In this document: positions 32,996 to 42,592 of the stretch, in pieces
Layout of the letters: each line of letters begins with the position of its first letter
Numbering within the stretch: the first letter of the stretch is position 1
Assembly (NCBI GenBank): GCA_963777565.1
Contig: CAVZQZ010000011.1
Location: forward strand, 1-64,000
DNA from: CALMEC01 sp963777565
Lineage (GTDB): Bacteria; Actinomycetota; Thermoleophilia; Miltoncostaeales; Miltoncostaeaceae
Direction: 5' to 3'
Length of the DNA stretch: 64,000 nt
Notes under the pieces: model-generated
Seen by the model: only the letters and a program-made list of their open reading frames with translations
Databases searched by the model: none
Told to the model about the DNA's origin: nothing
Program-made: the position numbers and the translations under genes

Positions 32996-33653
32996 GACAT
33001 CGCGATCTGATCGTCGGGGCAACCGGACAGCTGGGCAGTCGCATCGCGCGTGGGCTCACTCACGAGGGCGCCCGCCTCCTCCTGTCTGGTCGCAATCCCG
33101 ATCGCCTCGACGCCCTCGCTGCAGCTCGGCGCCGCACGGCGGGCCGCCGATCTCCGACGGCGGATTCCCCGACCTGTTGGTGCGGGAAGCCGTATCGGCG
33201 CTGGGCGGGCTCGACGGCGTCGTTAAGGCGGCCGGGGTCGTGGCTTTCGTCCAGGTCGTCGACCTGGACGACGCAACCCTGGATCACCTGATCGCGGTCA
33301 ACCTCACCGGTGCGGTCCGGTAGACACGGGCCGCCGCGCGGCAGATGACCGGGGGAGTGATCGTCACGCTCTCGGCCGTCGTCGCCGAGATGCCGACTGC
33401 CGGGATGGCTGCCTATTCGGCGGTCAAGTCCGCGGTGACAGCGTTCGACGCCGCGGCCGCGCGCGAGTTCCGCCGATCGGGGATCCGCTGATCGACGTCC
33501 GGCCGCCGCACACCGAAACCGGCCTCGCTGAGTGGCCGATCACAGGAACCGCCCCGTCGCTTCCTGCGGGCCGCGATCCCGACGACGTCGCCGCACGTAT
33601 CGTGGCGGCCATCCGCGACCCGCGCGTGCGCGACGTGTCGTTCGAGCACTGAT
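32996..33653 (+). pseudogene. short-chain dehydrogenase, broken
   Basis: LIVGATGQLGSRIARGL with LLLSGRNPDRL opens a Rossmann fold in one frame. A second frame continues REAVSALGGLDGVVKAAGVVAFV and AVNLTGAV, hits a TAG near 33321, then VIVTLSAVVAEMPTAGMAAYSAVKSAV (Ser and Tyr-x3-Lys preserved). A further stop near 33490 is followed in another frame by IDVRPPHTETGLAEWP. At least two shifts and a stop codon interrupt it. Confidence 0.65.
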
Positions 33654-33848
33654 TCGGCACGAGCGGTGGGCCCCACGCGCTGCCCGACGGCACGCTCGGC
33701 GACTTCGTCGACGCCCGGCAGGTGGAGCGTCCGCCCCGCCGGCAATACGACGGAGGTGGGGATGCGTCACCGCGGGTTCGGGTCCGCGGTGCCCTTCACG
33801 CGGACAATCCAGGCCCTCTGCGGGCTCACGGGCTGTGCCGAGGCGGGG

Positions 33849-35276
33849 TCAGGTGGCGGCCGACGCTGCAGCGATCCGTTGGAGCATAGCGCCGAAGATG
33901 TGGCCGTGAATCGGCCAGAGCGAGTACCAGTACGCGAGTCCGGTGACACCCGCCGGGTCGAAGATGATCGTCTGACGGATCGTGGATCCGCCCTTGCTGT
34001 CGGGCTCCACCTCGAACTGGAGCCACGCGCGGCCTGGCAGCTTCATCTCCGCTGCGAGGCGAAGCAGCCGGTCCCGCTCGAAGGCCTCGACGCGCCAGAA
34101 GTCGATCGCATCGCCGACCTGGACGTCGACCGGGTCGCGGCGGCCGCGCCTCAGGCCGGGTCCGCCCACGAGCGCGTCGAGCGCGCCACGTATCTCCCAC
34201 AGTTCGTTGTCGACGTACCAGCCGGTGTCGCCGCCGATTCGCTGGATCGGCGCGAACGCCACGGCCGGCGGGCGTGGCACCGTGACGTTGCGCGAGTCGA
34301 CCAGCCGCGAGCCGTAACGGGCACCGCCGTAGCCAGGGCGCTGTGTGAGCGCCTCGTCCGACCATCGGGTCTCCGCGATCTCGTTGTCCTCGTCGGCGAG
34401 TGCGAGGGCGACCGCCTCGGCCGAGGTCCGCGGGTTCACGGGGAAGACCTCGAGTGCCCGTGGGTCGTTGACGACGGTCTCATTGCGCAGGCTGTCGACG
34501 AGCTCACGCCCGATGTCGGCGTACACCGGGGTGACGAGATGGAGCCAGAGGCTCGAGAGTCGAGGCGTCAGCACCGGCACGGGGACCATGTGCCGTCGGA
34601 GGCCACGGCGGCTGGCGTACTCATGCATCAGGTCGAGGTACGAGCACACATCAGCGCCGCCGATCTCGAACACCTCGCCGTCCTTCGGCTCGTAGTCGAG
34701 GGCCGCGAGGAGATAGGCGAGCACGTCCTCGATCGCGATCGGCTGCGTGCGGGTGCCCACCCAGCGCGGCGTGACCATCACCGGTAGCCGCTCGACGAGG
34801 GCGCGGAGCATCTCGAACGACGCGCTCCCCGGGCCGATCACAATCGAGGCGCGGAACTCGATCGTCGGCACGCCCGACTCGCGCAGGATGCGGCCGACTT
34901 CCTGCCGCGAGGCGAGGTGCTCGGAGAGCTCGCCCTCGCCGAGGCCACCGAGGTAGACGATCCTGTGAACGTCGCCGTCGCGTGCAGCGTGTCCGAACGC
35001 CGTCGCCGCCTTGCGATCGACCTCGGCGAAAGAGCCGTCGGACCCCATTGAGTGGACGAGGTAGTAGGCCGTCTCGACCCCCTGGAGCGCCGGGCCGAGC
35101 GTCGTCGGGTTCGACACGTCGCCGAGCACGACCTCGGTGCCAGGCCCGACGCGCGCCGCGAGCTCCTCAGGTCGGCGCGAGAGGCAGCGAACGCGGGCCC
35201 CGCGGGCCTCGAGGGCGTGCAGGAGGCGGCCGCCGACGTAGCCGGTGGCACCCGTCAGCGCGATTAGCCCGCCCAC
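33849..35276 (-). CDS. NAD(P)-binding SDR-like protein with DUF2867 domain
   Basis: The 475-residue protein begins MGGLIALTGATGYVGGRLL, an atypical-SDR nucleotide-binding motif, with AYYLVHSMG and IVYLGGLGEGELSEHL typical of NmrA-like/complex I NDUFA9-type proteins. From about residue 330 the sequence (WYVDNELWEIRGALD, DAIDFWRVEAFERDRLLRLAAEMKLPGRAWLQFEV) is the DUF2867 domain, which has an SRPBCC-like pattern. This two-domain form is common in actinobacteria. The reaction is not known; quinone or lipid-linked reductase functions have been suggested for relatives. Confidence 0.85.
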   Translation of the reverse strand: MGGLIALTGATGYVGGRLLHALEARGARVRCLSRRPEELAARVGPGTEVVLGDVSNPTTLGPALQGVETAYYLVHSMGSDGSFAEVDRKAATAFGHAARDGDVHRIVYLGGLGEGELSEHLASRQEVGRILRESGVPTIEFRASIVIGPGSASFEMLRALVERLPVMVTPRWVGTRTQPIAIEDVLAYLLAALDYEPKDGEVFEIGGADVCSYLDLMHEYASRRGLRRHMVPVPVLTPRLSSLWLHLVTPVYADIGRELVDSLRNETVVNDPRALEVFPVNPRTSAEAVALALADEDNEIAETRWSDEALTQRPGYGGARYGSRLVDSRNVTVPRPPAVAFAPIQRIGGDTGWYVDNELWEIRGALDALVGGPGLRRGRRDPVDVQVGDAIDFWRVEAFERDRLLRLAAEMKLPGRAWLQFEVEPDSKGGSTIRQTIIFDPAGVTGLAYWYSLWPIHGHIFGAMLQRIAAASAAT

Positions 35277-35618
35277 GCTCCCAGGCTAGCCGAGCGATCC
35301 CCACGATGGCACGCGAGGAAATGGTCCCCGCAGCCCCTGCATGACCGCACCCAGCAGTCGCTGCATTGCTTGCATTCCCGAAGTGGCCTCCCTGCAGAGC
35401 TCTCACTCAGGAGGACGGGTTCCGATCTTCGAGGCATCACCGCGGAGCCACCCCGGCACGTTCGGCGGCCTCTTGCCGTGCCCCAAGCGTTGCCGGGGAT
35501 CCCGCAGCCGAGCGTCGGGTCGGCACGGACGCAATTGGGGGTATCTCCGTGTGCGTGTGCGGAGGATTCGGGTGGCCTCCCGGGCCCCTCACCGGCTGCT
35601 ATTTGGCAGGACAAGCAA
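35277..35618. other. non-coding stretch holding dispersed repeat copy B
   Basis: 35338-35432 matches 6-95 (same order of TGCATT, CTTGCATTCC, GAAGTG, TGCAG and CTTCGA). The rest shows no gene or structure that I can support. Confidence 0.4.
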
Positions 35619-35906
35619 GTGCCGGACAAGTCAACGTGGAGGAGGGCACAAGATGAGTCGCGGACCCCTTATGCGACGTGTAACGATCTGGTGTGGGAAG
35701 GCCTCAGCGGCAGCGATCGAACCGAACCCGTCGCCTTCTTCTGCGAGCGCTCCGATCCCGGGTGCCACAAGCCGGTCTGGTTCACGCTCGCCGAATATGA
35801 GCACGCCAGAAGCGACCCCGCGTGGGTTGCGACGGGGTCCGAGCACGACGCTGCGGCGGACCTGGTGCGGATCGCCTGGCGCAGTCGTTTCCGTGCTGGG
35901 TCGTAG
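35619..35906 (+). CDS. hypothetical protein with CxxxxxxC motif
   Basis: A 95-residue frame from GTG 35619, with AGGA about seven bases upstream. The core VAFFCERSDPGCHKPVWFTLAEYEHARSDPAWVATGSEH follows a pattern I know from many small actinobacterial proteins (FxCECxDPxCxxxVxLTxAEYExVR), some of which carry two extra Cys. The remaining Cys pair may bind metal. Function unknown. Confidence 0.55.
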   Translation: MPDKSTWRRAQDESRTPYATCNDLVWEGLSGSDRTEPVAFFCERSDPGCHKPVWFTLAEYEHARSDPAWVATGSEHDAAADLVRIAWRSRFRAGS

Positions 35907-35920
35907 TGACCTCCGCGCGC

Positions 35921-36808
35921 TCAGGGTGTGCTTCGTACAGGGGTCTGCGGGTCCGCTGCTGAGGGCGGTGTGGGCGCGCCGTGCTCCTCGGCGCCGCGCA
36001 GCCTGACGGACATCTTGACCACCCGCACCGATGAGCTCGCAGTGGCGTGGAGGACCGCGCCGATCGCGACGATCGCGAACCCGAGCGCCCCGACCGGGCC
36101 GATGCCGACGAGCAGCAGCCCGAGGCGATTGAGCAGGAGTCCCGGCGTCGCGGCAACGCCGCTGAGCACCCCGGTCGTCAGGCTCTGTATCGCCCGATCC
36201 CGTCGGGCACCGGTCTTCCGAACTCCGATGAGCCACGCGGGAACCGCCACGAACAGGTAGATCTGGACGATGAACATCACCAGGAGGGCGATCCAGAACC
36301 ATGTGGGCCGCCAGTTGGGCAAGAACAGCCAGATCGCGGCTTGCAGGGACCCGGTGAGGAGGGCGATGCCACCGATGAAGCGCCAGTGTGGGCGGGCCTC
36401 GCGGAACGCCGACCTGATGTCGGTCCTGGTGCCCTGGAGCAGCGTGTAGGCAAACGTGGCGTTGCACCAGTAGGTGACCTGCGCCGCGATGATGACGCCC
36501 GCTGCGATGAGTCCCACGTGGTCCGGCGAGAGCTTGTCGTTCGAGAGGGCATGGGTCCTCAGGTTCCAGCTCATCACCCAGATCCAGAGGGCCGGAGCCA
36601 ACTGGAGGAGCGTCAGCCGCCAGTTCTGAATGAGGAGCCGCACACCGTCGAAGACGATCGCGATGGTCCCGGCCGCGTAAACGAGCGGACGAAGCCACCT
36701 GCGCCGGCCGCTCAGCTCCGACACTGCTTGCTCGACGCGGGCGGGATCGGTGCTGCGCACCGCCGCCGCGGCGTGAAGGAACGCCCGCCACCGCGAGTCG
36801 TGGGCCAT
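35921..36808 (-). CDS. polytopic membrane protein
   Basis: A 295-residue protein with about five or six hydrophobic segments (residues roughly 40-60, 95-125, 145-170, 172-195, 210-250) and a Pro-rich charged C-terminal tail. No family recognised. Its ATG overlaps the stop of the upstream small frame (ATGA), which suggests an operon with 36808-37002. Confidence 0.7.
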   Translation of the reverse strand: MAHDSRWRAFLHAAAAVRSTDPARVEQAVSELSGRRRWLRPLVYAAGTIAIVFDGVRLLIQNWRLTLLQLAPALWIWVMSWNLRTHALSNDKLSPDHVGLIAAGVIIAAQVTYWCNATFAYTLLQGTRTDIRSAFREARPHWRFIGGIALLTGSLQAAIWLFLPNWRPTWFWIALLVMFIVQIYLFVAVPAWLIGVRKTGARRDRAIQSLTTGVLSGVAATPGLLLNRLGLLLVGIGPVGALGFAIVAIGAVLHATASSSVRVVKMSVRLRGAEEHGAPTPPSAADPQTPVRSTP

Positions 36809-37002
36809 CAGCCCTCCGCCGCTTCGGTCATGGCTGATGCCCGGCCGAACGGCTCAGAGCCCGTGCCACCGACCCGCTCCCGCGCCGTCAGGGCACAGCG
36901 CTTGGGCGCGACCTGCCCTGACGTGACGAGCAGTGCGGGCATGGGCTCCGAGCATCGCGTCTGCACTCCGATATCGCCACGGACCTCGCGCTGAATCTTC
37001 AT
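36808..37002 (-). CDS. hypothetical small protein
   Basis: A 64-residue frame (MKIQREVRGDIGVQTRCSEP) whose stop overlaps the start of the membrane protein gene. The overlap is the main support; the ribosome-binding site is weak and no motif is visible. Confidence 0.35.
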   Translation of the reverse strand: MKIQREVRGDIGVQTRCSEPMPALLVTSGQVAPKRCALTARERVGGTGSEPFGRASAMTEAAEG

Positions 37003-37062
37003 GGGGGTTTCCCGTACCGCCCGGACTCAGCTCAACGGCGGTCGTCCAGGGCATCGACCCGG

Positions 37063-37287
37063 CTACTCGGAGCGTTCCGCCGCGGCCAGGACCTCGCGTG
37101 CAGCTTCCACGTCGTGCGCGTGCACGATGATCTCCACCCGTCCTCCGCCGATCCCCTCGAACGCCGAGTCGGCAGCGGCCGTCGGGCGGAACCCGCACTC
37201 CAGCCCGGCCGAGCGCAGCAGCCCCAACACCACGTCGGCCTCGAACTCGTCTGCCACGGTCGCCACGGGTACCGGTTCGTCGTCCAT
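37063..37287 (-). CDS. DUF2007 family small protein
   Basis: The 74-residue protein (VPVATVADEFEADVVLGLLRSAGLECGFRP ... VEIIVHAHDVEAAREVLA) has the short beta-alpha-beta pattern of DUF2007 putative signal-transducing proteins, related to PII-like folds. Length is typical. It lies just upstream of the RDD gene in transcription terms, in the same direction, ending 24 bases after that gene's downstream neighbour sequence. Function unknown. Confidence 0.75.
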   Translation of the reverse strand: MDDEPVPVATVADEFEADVVLGLLRSAGLECGFRPTAAADSAFEGIGGGRVEIIVHAHDVEAAREVLAAAERSE

Positions 37288-37296
37288 GCCCGAAAC

Positions 37297-38253
37297 CTAG
37301 CGGTCTGCGGTGTCGTCCGGCACGGCCGGCGGGGGGTCGTAGAGGACGACCGTTCCCGCAAGCCAGTCGGGGAGCCCACGTCGCCGCTCCGTGAACAGCA
37401 CCGGGATGAAGCCGGCAAACAGGGGAATGATCGCGAGCACGAGCCCGACGAAGCGCACGAGCGATCGACCGATCGAGGGAGCGTCGCCGGCCCGGCCGCG
37501 CACCCTCAGGTGAAGCAGCCGCATCCCCGGTGTCTGTCCCGCGGTGCTCCAGAACACGACGAAGTAGGCTCCCACGACCACGATCCAGGCGGATCCGAGC
37601 ACAACGCCCCCAAGCCACGACGCGCCGAGACCGCCGACGAGCGACGCGATCAGCGACACGATCCCGACGACCGACATGACGAGCACGATCGTCAGCGCCG
37701 CGTCCGTCGCGAGCGCGAGCGCGCGCGTCGCGATCCCGCCATACTTCGACCGCTCCGCCCGCGGTTTACGACGCACAACCTGTTCGGCCCGGTCGTCGAG
37801 CCGCATCCCAGACGCACGGGCGCCGCCGACCATCTCCTCCGCAAACCCGGTTGTCTGCCGCTTGATCGCGTCTCGAAGCTCGGGACTTGACGCGAGATGG
37901 TGAAGCGCGCGCTGCGTTTGCTCGCTTGCGAGCAGCTTGTCGGAGAACTCGAGCGCCTGCGGGCTCTCGAGGGCGGAGGTCATGAGGCGCTCCACCTCGC
38001 CGGTCGCGACGAGTTCGGCGGTGATGCGTTCGATCACGCGGTGGCGGGCGATCGAACGGGCGATCTCCTCCGGGAGCGAACCGGCGAGTGCCCGGTCGAC
38101 CACACGTGCGATCTCAGGCGCGGACAGAATCTCGTCGACGGCCTCCTCGATGGGGCCTCGCCAGGCGCGGGCGGCCGCCCGCGCCGGGAAGAGCGCCGCG
38201 TGCCCTGCCGCGCCGGCCAGACCGGGACGGGGTTTCTCGTCGTTCGCCGCCAT
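37297..38253 (-). CDS. RDD-domain membrane protein
   Basis: The 318-residue protein has a soluble helical N-terminal part (residues 1-160, PIEEAVDEILSAPEIARVVDRAL) and an RDD domain from about residue 175 (KYGGIATRALALATDAALTIVL, with the Arg and Asp residues that name the family), three membrane segments and GQTPGMRLLHLRV. ATG 38253 is chosen at the start of coherent sequence. Transport or ion-related functions are suspected for RDD proteins. Confidence 0.8.
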   Translation of the reverse strand: MAANDEKPRPGLAGAAGHAALFPARAAARAWRGPIEEAVDEILSAPEIARVVDRALAGSLPEEIARSIARHRVIERITAELVATGEVERLMTSALESPQALEFSDKLLASEQTQRALHHLASSPELRDAIKRQTTGFAEEMVGGARASGMRLDDRAEQVVRRKPRAERSKYGGIATRALALATDAALTIVLVMSVVGIVSLIASLVGGLGASWLGGVVLGSAWIVVVGAYFVVFWSTAGQTPGMRLLHLRVRGRAGDAPSIGRSLVRFVGLVLAIIPLFAGFIPVLFTERRRGLPDWLAGTVVLYDPPPAVPDDTADR

Positions 38254-38345
38254 CACGGCGCAGTATCGTCGGCCGCGCCCGCAGTTGCCACCCGACGGTG
38301 GCTCGGGACCGGCGGCGACGTTTCGGCGGCGGGTATCAAGCGCCG

Positions 38346-38942
38346 CTACCGCACGGGCTCCGCAGCCGTGAAGCTCGGACGGCTCGTGAGCGATGCCCGC
38401 AGTTGCGCGAGCCTCGGGTACGCATCCAGGTCGATCGGGAGCGCGGCGCTTCGGAACAGCACCGGCGCCACGGCGAAGTCGGCGATCGTGAGCGTCCCAA
38501 GGACCGTGTCGCCGGCGACGAGGGAGTCGAGCACCGCGAGCGTGCCGGTGATGTACTCGGCCGTGGCGCGGGCGGCGTCGAGGGCGACCGGGCCGTGAAA
38601 GCCGAACACGTGCGACTCCACCCGGTAGAACGCCGGACGGAACGTCGCTGACCAGCGGTCCAGGAACTCGTCGACACGGGCACGGTCGGCAGGCTCGGGC
38701 GGGTAGAGGTCGGCGCGGCCCGCGCGCGTGGCGAGGTAGCGGAGGATCGTGTTCGACTCCGCCAGCACGAAGCCGTCGTCGTCGAGCGTGGGAACTCCGC
38801 CCACGGGGTTGAGCGCCAGGTACCAGTCGGGACGAGGGCGGCTCAGCGGAACCTCCCGCCGCTCGTGCGCAACCCCCAGCTCTGCGAGCAGGAAGCGCAC
38901 CTTCAGGGCGTTCGACGAACGCGGGTTGTCGTACAGGACCAC
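38346..38942 (-). CDS. glutathione S-transferase-like protein
   Basis: The 198-residue protein has a thioredoxin-like N-terminal domain (LYDNPRSSNALKVRFLLAELG, NPVGGVPTLDDDGFVLAESNTILRYLA with the cis-Pro and the Glu-Ser glutathione contact) and a helical C-terminal domain with TIADFAVAPVLF. This is the canonical GST arrangement. Most actinobacteria lack glutathione, so the thiol substrate is uncertain. Confidence 0.88.
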   Translation of the reverse strand: MVLYDNPRSSNALKVRFLLAELGVAHERREVPLSRPRPDWYLALNPVGGVPTLDDDGFVLAESNTILRYLATRAGRADLYPPEPADRARVDEFLDRWSATFRPAFYRVESHVFGFHGPVALDAARATAEYITGTLAVLDSLVAGDTVLGTLTIADFAVAPVLFRSAALPIDLDAYPRLAQLRASLTSRPSFTAAEPVR

Positions 38943-39069
38943 GCGCCGAGCATAGAGAGCCCCGCCACCGGCGGGACGAGCGTCCCGGGTCCCACGGGGG
39001 CACGTCCGCGACGTAGGGAATGTGCGTAGACTTCTCGGTCCGGTTCACGAAAGAGTTTGGGGGAACTGC

Positions 39070-41331
39070 ATGGAGTCGTTCGATCGTGAGGTCGAGGCAA
39101 CGCGGGAATGGATGGCGGGAGACCGGTTCGCGAGGATCAGCCGGTTGTTCGCGCCCCGCCAGGTGGTCGAGCAGCGCGGGACCGTACCCACGGACTACAC
39201 GGTCGCCAAGAACGCCGCGGAGCGCTTCTACGCGCGTCTGCGCGAGCTCTTCAGCGAGAAGCGGTCGATCACCACGTACGGCCCGTACTCGCCCGGCCAG
39301 GCGGTCGCGATGAAGCGCGCCGGGATCGAAGGCATCTACCTCGGCGGCTGGGCGACGTCGGCGAAGGGCTCGCGTGACGAGGACCCGGGACCCGACCTCG
39401 CCAGCTACCCGCTCAGCCAGGTGCCCGACGAGGCCGCCGGCCTCGTCCGCGGCCTCCTCACGGCCGATCGCAACCAGCGCTTCGCCCGGTCGAAGATGAC
39501 CGAGGCGGAGCGCGAGGCGACCCCCGAGGTGGACTACACGCCGTTCATCATCGCCGACGCCGACACCGGCCACGGCGGCGACGCCCACGTGCGCAACCTC
39601 ATCCGTCGCTTCGTCGAGGCGGGCGTGCCCGGATACCACATCGAGGATCAGAAGCCCGGCGCCAAGAAGTGCGGCCACCAGGGCGGCAAGGTGCTCGTCG
39701 GCTCGGACGAGCAGATCAAGCGGCTCAACGCGGCGCGCTTCCAGCTCGACGTCATGGGCGTGCCCGGCATCATCGTCGCGCGCACCGACGCCGAGGCGGC
39801 GAACCTGCTCGAGAGCTGCGGCGACGAGCGCGACCAGCCGTTCGTCCTCGGCGTCACCAACCTCGACGTCCCGTCGTACAAGGCCGCCTACCTCGCGGTG
39901 ATCCGCCGGCTGCACGACGCCGGCGTCGACGAGCTCAACGGACACCTGCTTTACGCGATCGCGCCCGAGGAGCAGGTGCGCGCCGAGGCGTGGCTGCGAG
40001 CGCTCCGGCATCGCGGCGATCGCGGACGAGGCCGCCAAGGCATTCGTCACGGGCGACGGCAAGCTCGCCGAGCACGTCCTCGACGCGGTTGCGGACGCAT
40101 TCCTCAAGACGTGGGAGGCCGACGCCGGCCTGACGACCCTCGGCGAGGCCGTCGCCGACCTCATGGCATTCCGCCTCGACGAGGACGTGGAGCTCGACAT
40201 GACCGTCGAGGAGTGGCTCGCATTCGCGAAGACCGCCTCGTGGTACAGCGCCCGCGAGCAGGGCCGAGGCGATGGGCCTCGACGTCACGTGGGACCCCGA
40301 GCTGGCGCGGACGCCGGAGGGCTACTACCAGGTGCAGGGCGGCATCCCGTACGCCATCGCCAAGTCACTCGCGGTCGCGCCGTACGCCGACCTGCTGTGG
40401 ATGGAGACGAAGACGGCCGACCTGGCGGACGCGAAGCAGTTCGCCGACGCGATCCACGCGGTCTACCCCGACCAGATGCTCGCGTACAACCTGTCGCCGT
40501 CGTTCAACTGGGACACCACCGGCATGAACGACGACGAGATGCGCGACTTCCCGGAGGAGCTCGGGAGGATGGGCTTCGTCTTCAACTTCATCACCTACGG
40601 CGGCCACCAGATCGACGGGCTCGCCGCGGAGGAGTTCAGCGCCGCGCTGCGCGAGGACGGCATGCTCGCCCTGGCCCGGCTGCAGCGGAAGTTCCGCCTG
40701 CTCGAGTCGCCCTACCGCACGCCGCAGACGCTCGTCGGCGGACCCCGCGCCGACGCGGCGCTCGCGTCGCTGTCCGGCCAGACCGCCACGACGAAGGCGA
40801 TGGGCGAGGGCTCCACGCAGACACCAGCACCTCGTGCAGACCGAGGTGCCGCCGAAGGTGCTCGACGGGCTGGCTCGCCGACTGGGCCGAGCACCACGGC
40901 ATCCCCGGCCCCCTGCGGGTCTCGCTGCGCCCGCACACGGCCGGCTCGGACCTGCTGGAGCTCAGCGTCCTCGGCCCGACCGGCGACAAGCTGGCCAACA
41001 TCGTGTTCGGCACCCTGCAGGACCGGCGTGGCCGGGTCGATCCTGTCGGTGCGCGACCAGAACACCTTCGACGCCGCGCTGCGGCGCAAGCGGCTGATGA
41101 CGCTGCTGCACGTGTTCCTCATCCACCGCTACAAGGCGTCCTCGATCCACTACCTCACGCCGACCGAGGACAACCACCGCCAGACCGACAGCATGAAGGC
41201 GCGCGGCATCTTCTCGGCCAACGCACGAGGAGATCGGGGAGATCATCGTCGCCGACGTCAACGGCGACGCGGTCCGCTCGCTCATCGACCCGTCGGGCGG
41301 CGCGCTCGAGGAACTCATCCTCCAGGCCTAG
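39070..41331 (+). pseudogene. aceA: isocitrate lyase, long ICL2-type, frameshifted in its second half
   Basis: Isocitrate lyase splits isocitrate to glyoxylate and succinate in the glyoxylate shunt. The first 310 residues are clean and include the active-site motif KKCGH and ADADTGHGG. Single-base insertions follow at 39997, 40262, 40821, 40867, 41036 and 41223. Across them the protein continues without loss (YQVQGGIPYAIAKS, NLSPSFNWD, HQHLVQTEVPPK) to about 750 residues. The last 140 (LADWAEHHGIPGPLRVSLRPH ... DNHRQTDSMKARGIF) match the C-terminal regulatory domain of mycobacterial ICL2. Conservation on both sides of each shift suggests consensus error. ATG 39070 follows a GGGGGA. Confidence 0.85.
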
Positions 41332-41385
41332 TTCACACGGCCGTCCCCTGGTGCGTTCTCAACGGCGCACCGGGGCGACGGTTGA

Positions 41386-42096
41386 TCAGCTCCGGATCGA
41401 TCCCTTCCCCCGGGGCGCCGGGATCCACGGACGCCCGATGGGCGCGGGCTGCTCCGGCCCACCCACGGACGGGATCATCGCGGCGAGCGTCTCCATGATG
41501 CGCTCCGTCGCCCGGCGGTTTCGGCCGGGACGCGGCGATGCGCGCAGATCCTCCATTGGGATCGGCGGCCCGAACCGCACCCTGACCGGCCCGCGCATGA
41601 GCTGCGTGTTCCAGATGACCGCCGGCACCACCACCACGGCCGGCTGCAGCGCCAGGTAGCCGGCCCCCGAGTAGCCCGGCCGCATGTGGCCGCTTCGCGT
41701 GACACCCCCTTCGGGAAAGACCATGAGGCACTCGCCCTCGGCGAGCAGGTCGCGCGCGGTGCGCACCGCCCACACGTCCGGCGAGGCGCGGCGTACCGGG
41801 AAGCCACCGCTGCGGCGAAGCCACAGAGCGAGGACGCGCGAGCGGAAGAGCTCCTCCTTCGCCATGAACCACGACCGCCGCGGCTGGGCGGCCAAGGCGA
41901 TGAGCAGCGGATCGATGAACGCCACGTGATTGCAGGCGATCAGCACGGGCCCGCTCCGGGGGACGTGCTCCTGACCGAAGCGACGCATCCGCAGGGCGCC
42001 GTACGACAGCGGCCAGATCGCGGTGAGGTTGGCGATCCGCATCCATCGTGGTTGCGACGGCGCGTGGCGCGGGGGACGAGCCGGGACGTCGCTCAC
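41386..42096 (-). CDS. plsC: 1-acyl-sn-glycerol-3-phosphate acyltransferase family protein
   Basis: A 236-residue membrane-associated acyltransferase of phospholipid synthesis. The HX4D catalytic motif is NHVAFID (His57, Asp62), and the glycerophosphate site is FPEGGVTRSG (residues 127-136). A further MVFPEG...VPAVIWNTQ block fits PlsC. The N-terminal helix LTAIWPLSYGALRM could bind the membrane. The true acyl acceptor among the AGPAT family is uncertain. A terminator hairpin lies just upstream of this gene, isolating it from the secreted-protein gene. Confidence 0.85.
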   Translation of the reverse strand: MSDVPARPPRHAPSQPRWMRIANLTAIWPLSYGALRMRRFGQEHVPRSGPVLIACNHVAFIDPLLIALAAQPRRSWFMAKEELFRSRVLALWLRRSGGFPVRRASPDVWAVRTARDLLAEGECLMVFPEGGVTRSGHMRPGYSGAGYLALQPAVVVVPAVIWNTQLMRGPVRVRFGPPIPMEDLRASPRPGRNRRATERIMETLAAMIPSVGGPEQPAPIGRPWIPAPRGKGSIRS

Positions 42097-42107
42097 GGCC
42101 CAATCAT

Positions 42108-42592
42108 GCCGAAACGTGACAGGACCCGGGTCGCGGAGGCGACCCGGGTCCTGTCAGGGGGACTGTGCGGCTAGCCGGTGACGATCGGCAGTCGGGCGGC
42201 GCCGAGCACCGCGAGGACGCGGGTGCAGGCGCGGGCGCGGACGGTGGGCGCGTTGCCCGCCGAGGCCACCCCGGTGTTGCAGCGGGTGCCGGCGGCGCTG
42301 CGGTCGAGGTGGATCTTCACCTTGACCGTCTTGGAGGCGCCGGCGGCGAGGGTGCCGAGGTTCCAGATGAGCCTGCCCTTGAGGAACTTCGTGCCCTTGG
42401 GGCGCTGCGCCACCGAGTAGCCGACCGGAAGCAGGTCGCTCACGACGACGGAGGTCGCGGCGTTGGTGGGGTTGGTGTTGCGGACGGTGATGGCGTAGGT
42501 CACGACCGTGCCGGCCCGGGCGATGCGCGGACCACGCTTGGTGACGGCCAGCGACGCCGACTGCACGCCGATGACCTGCGGGGGAGTCGGTG
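42108..42592. repeat. 485-bp direct repeat, copy 1 (copy 2 at 43535-44019)
   Basis: The two copies appear identical base for base at an offset of 1427. Each contains a terminator hairpin and the last about 140 codons of a secreted protein. Boundaries are sharp: GCCGAAACGTGAC on one side and GGGGGAGTCGGTG on the other. Confidence 0.9.
42118..42155 (-). terminator. strong hairpin terminator (copy 1)
   Basis: GACAGGACCCGGGTCGC, loop GGAG, then the exact reverse complement: a perfect 17-bp stem 16 bases beyond the stop of the leftward secreted-protein gene. No clear U tract follows. The same hairpin recurs at 43545-43582. Confidence 0.8.

Noticed and set aside
38254..40200. Upstream extension of the RDD gene into a 967-codon frame
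   Set aside because: The extension runs antisense to the GST and isocitrate lyase genes and has shadow composition; the RDD protein has a good ATG at 38253.
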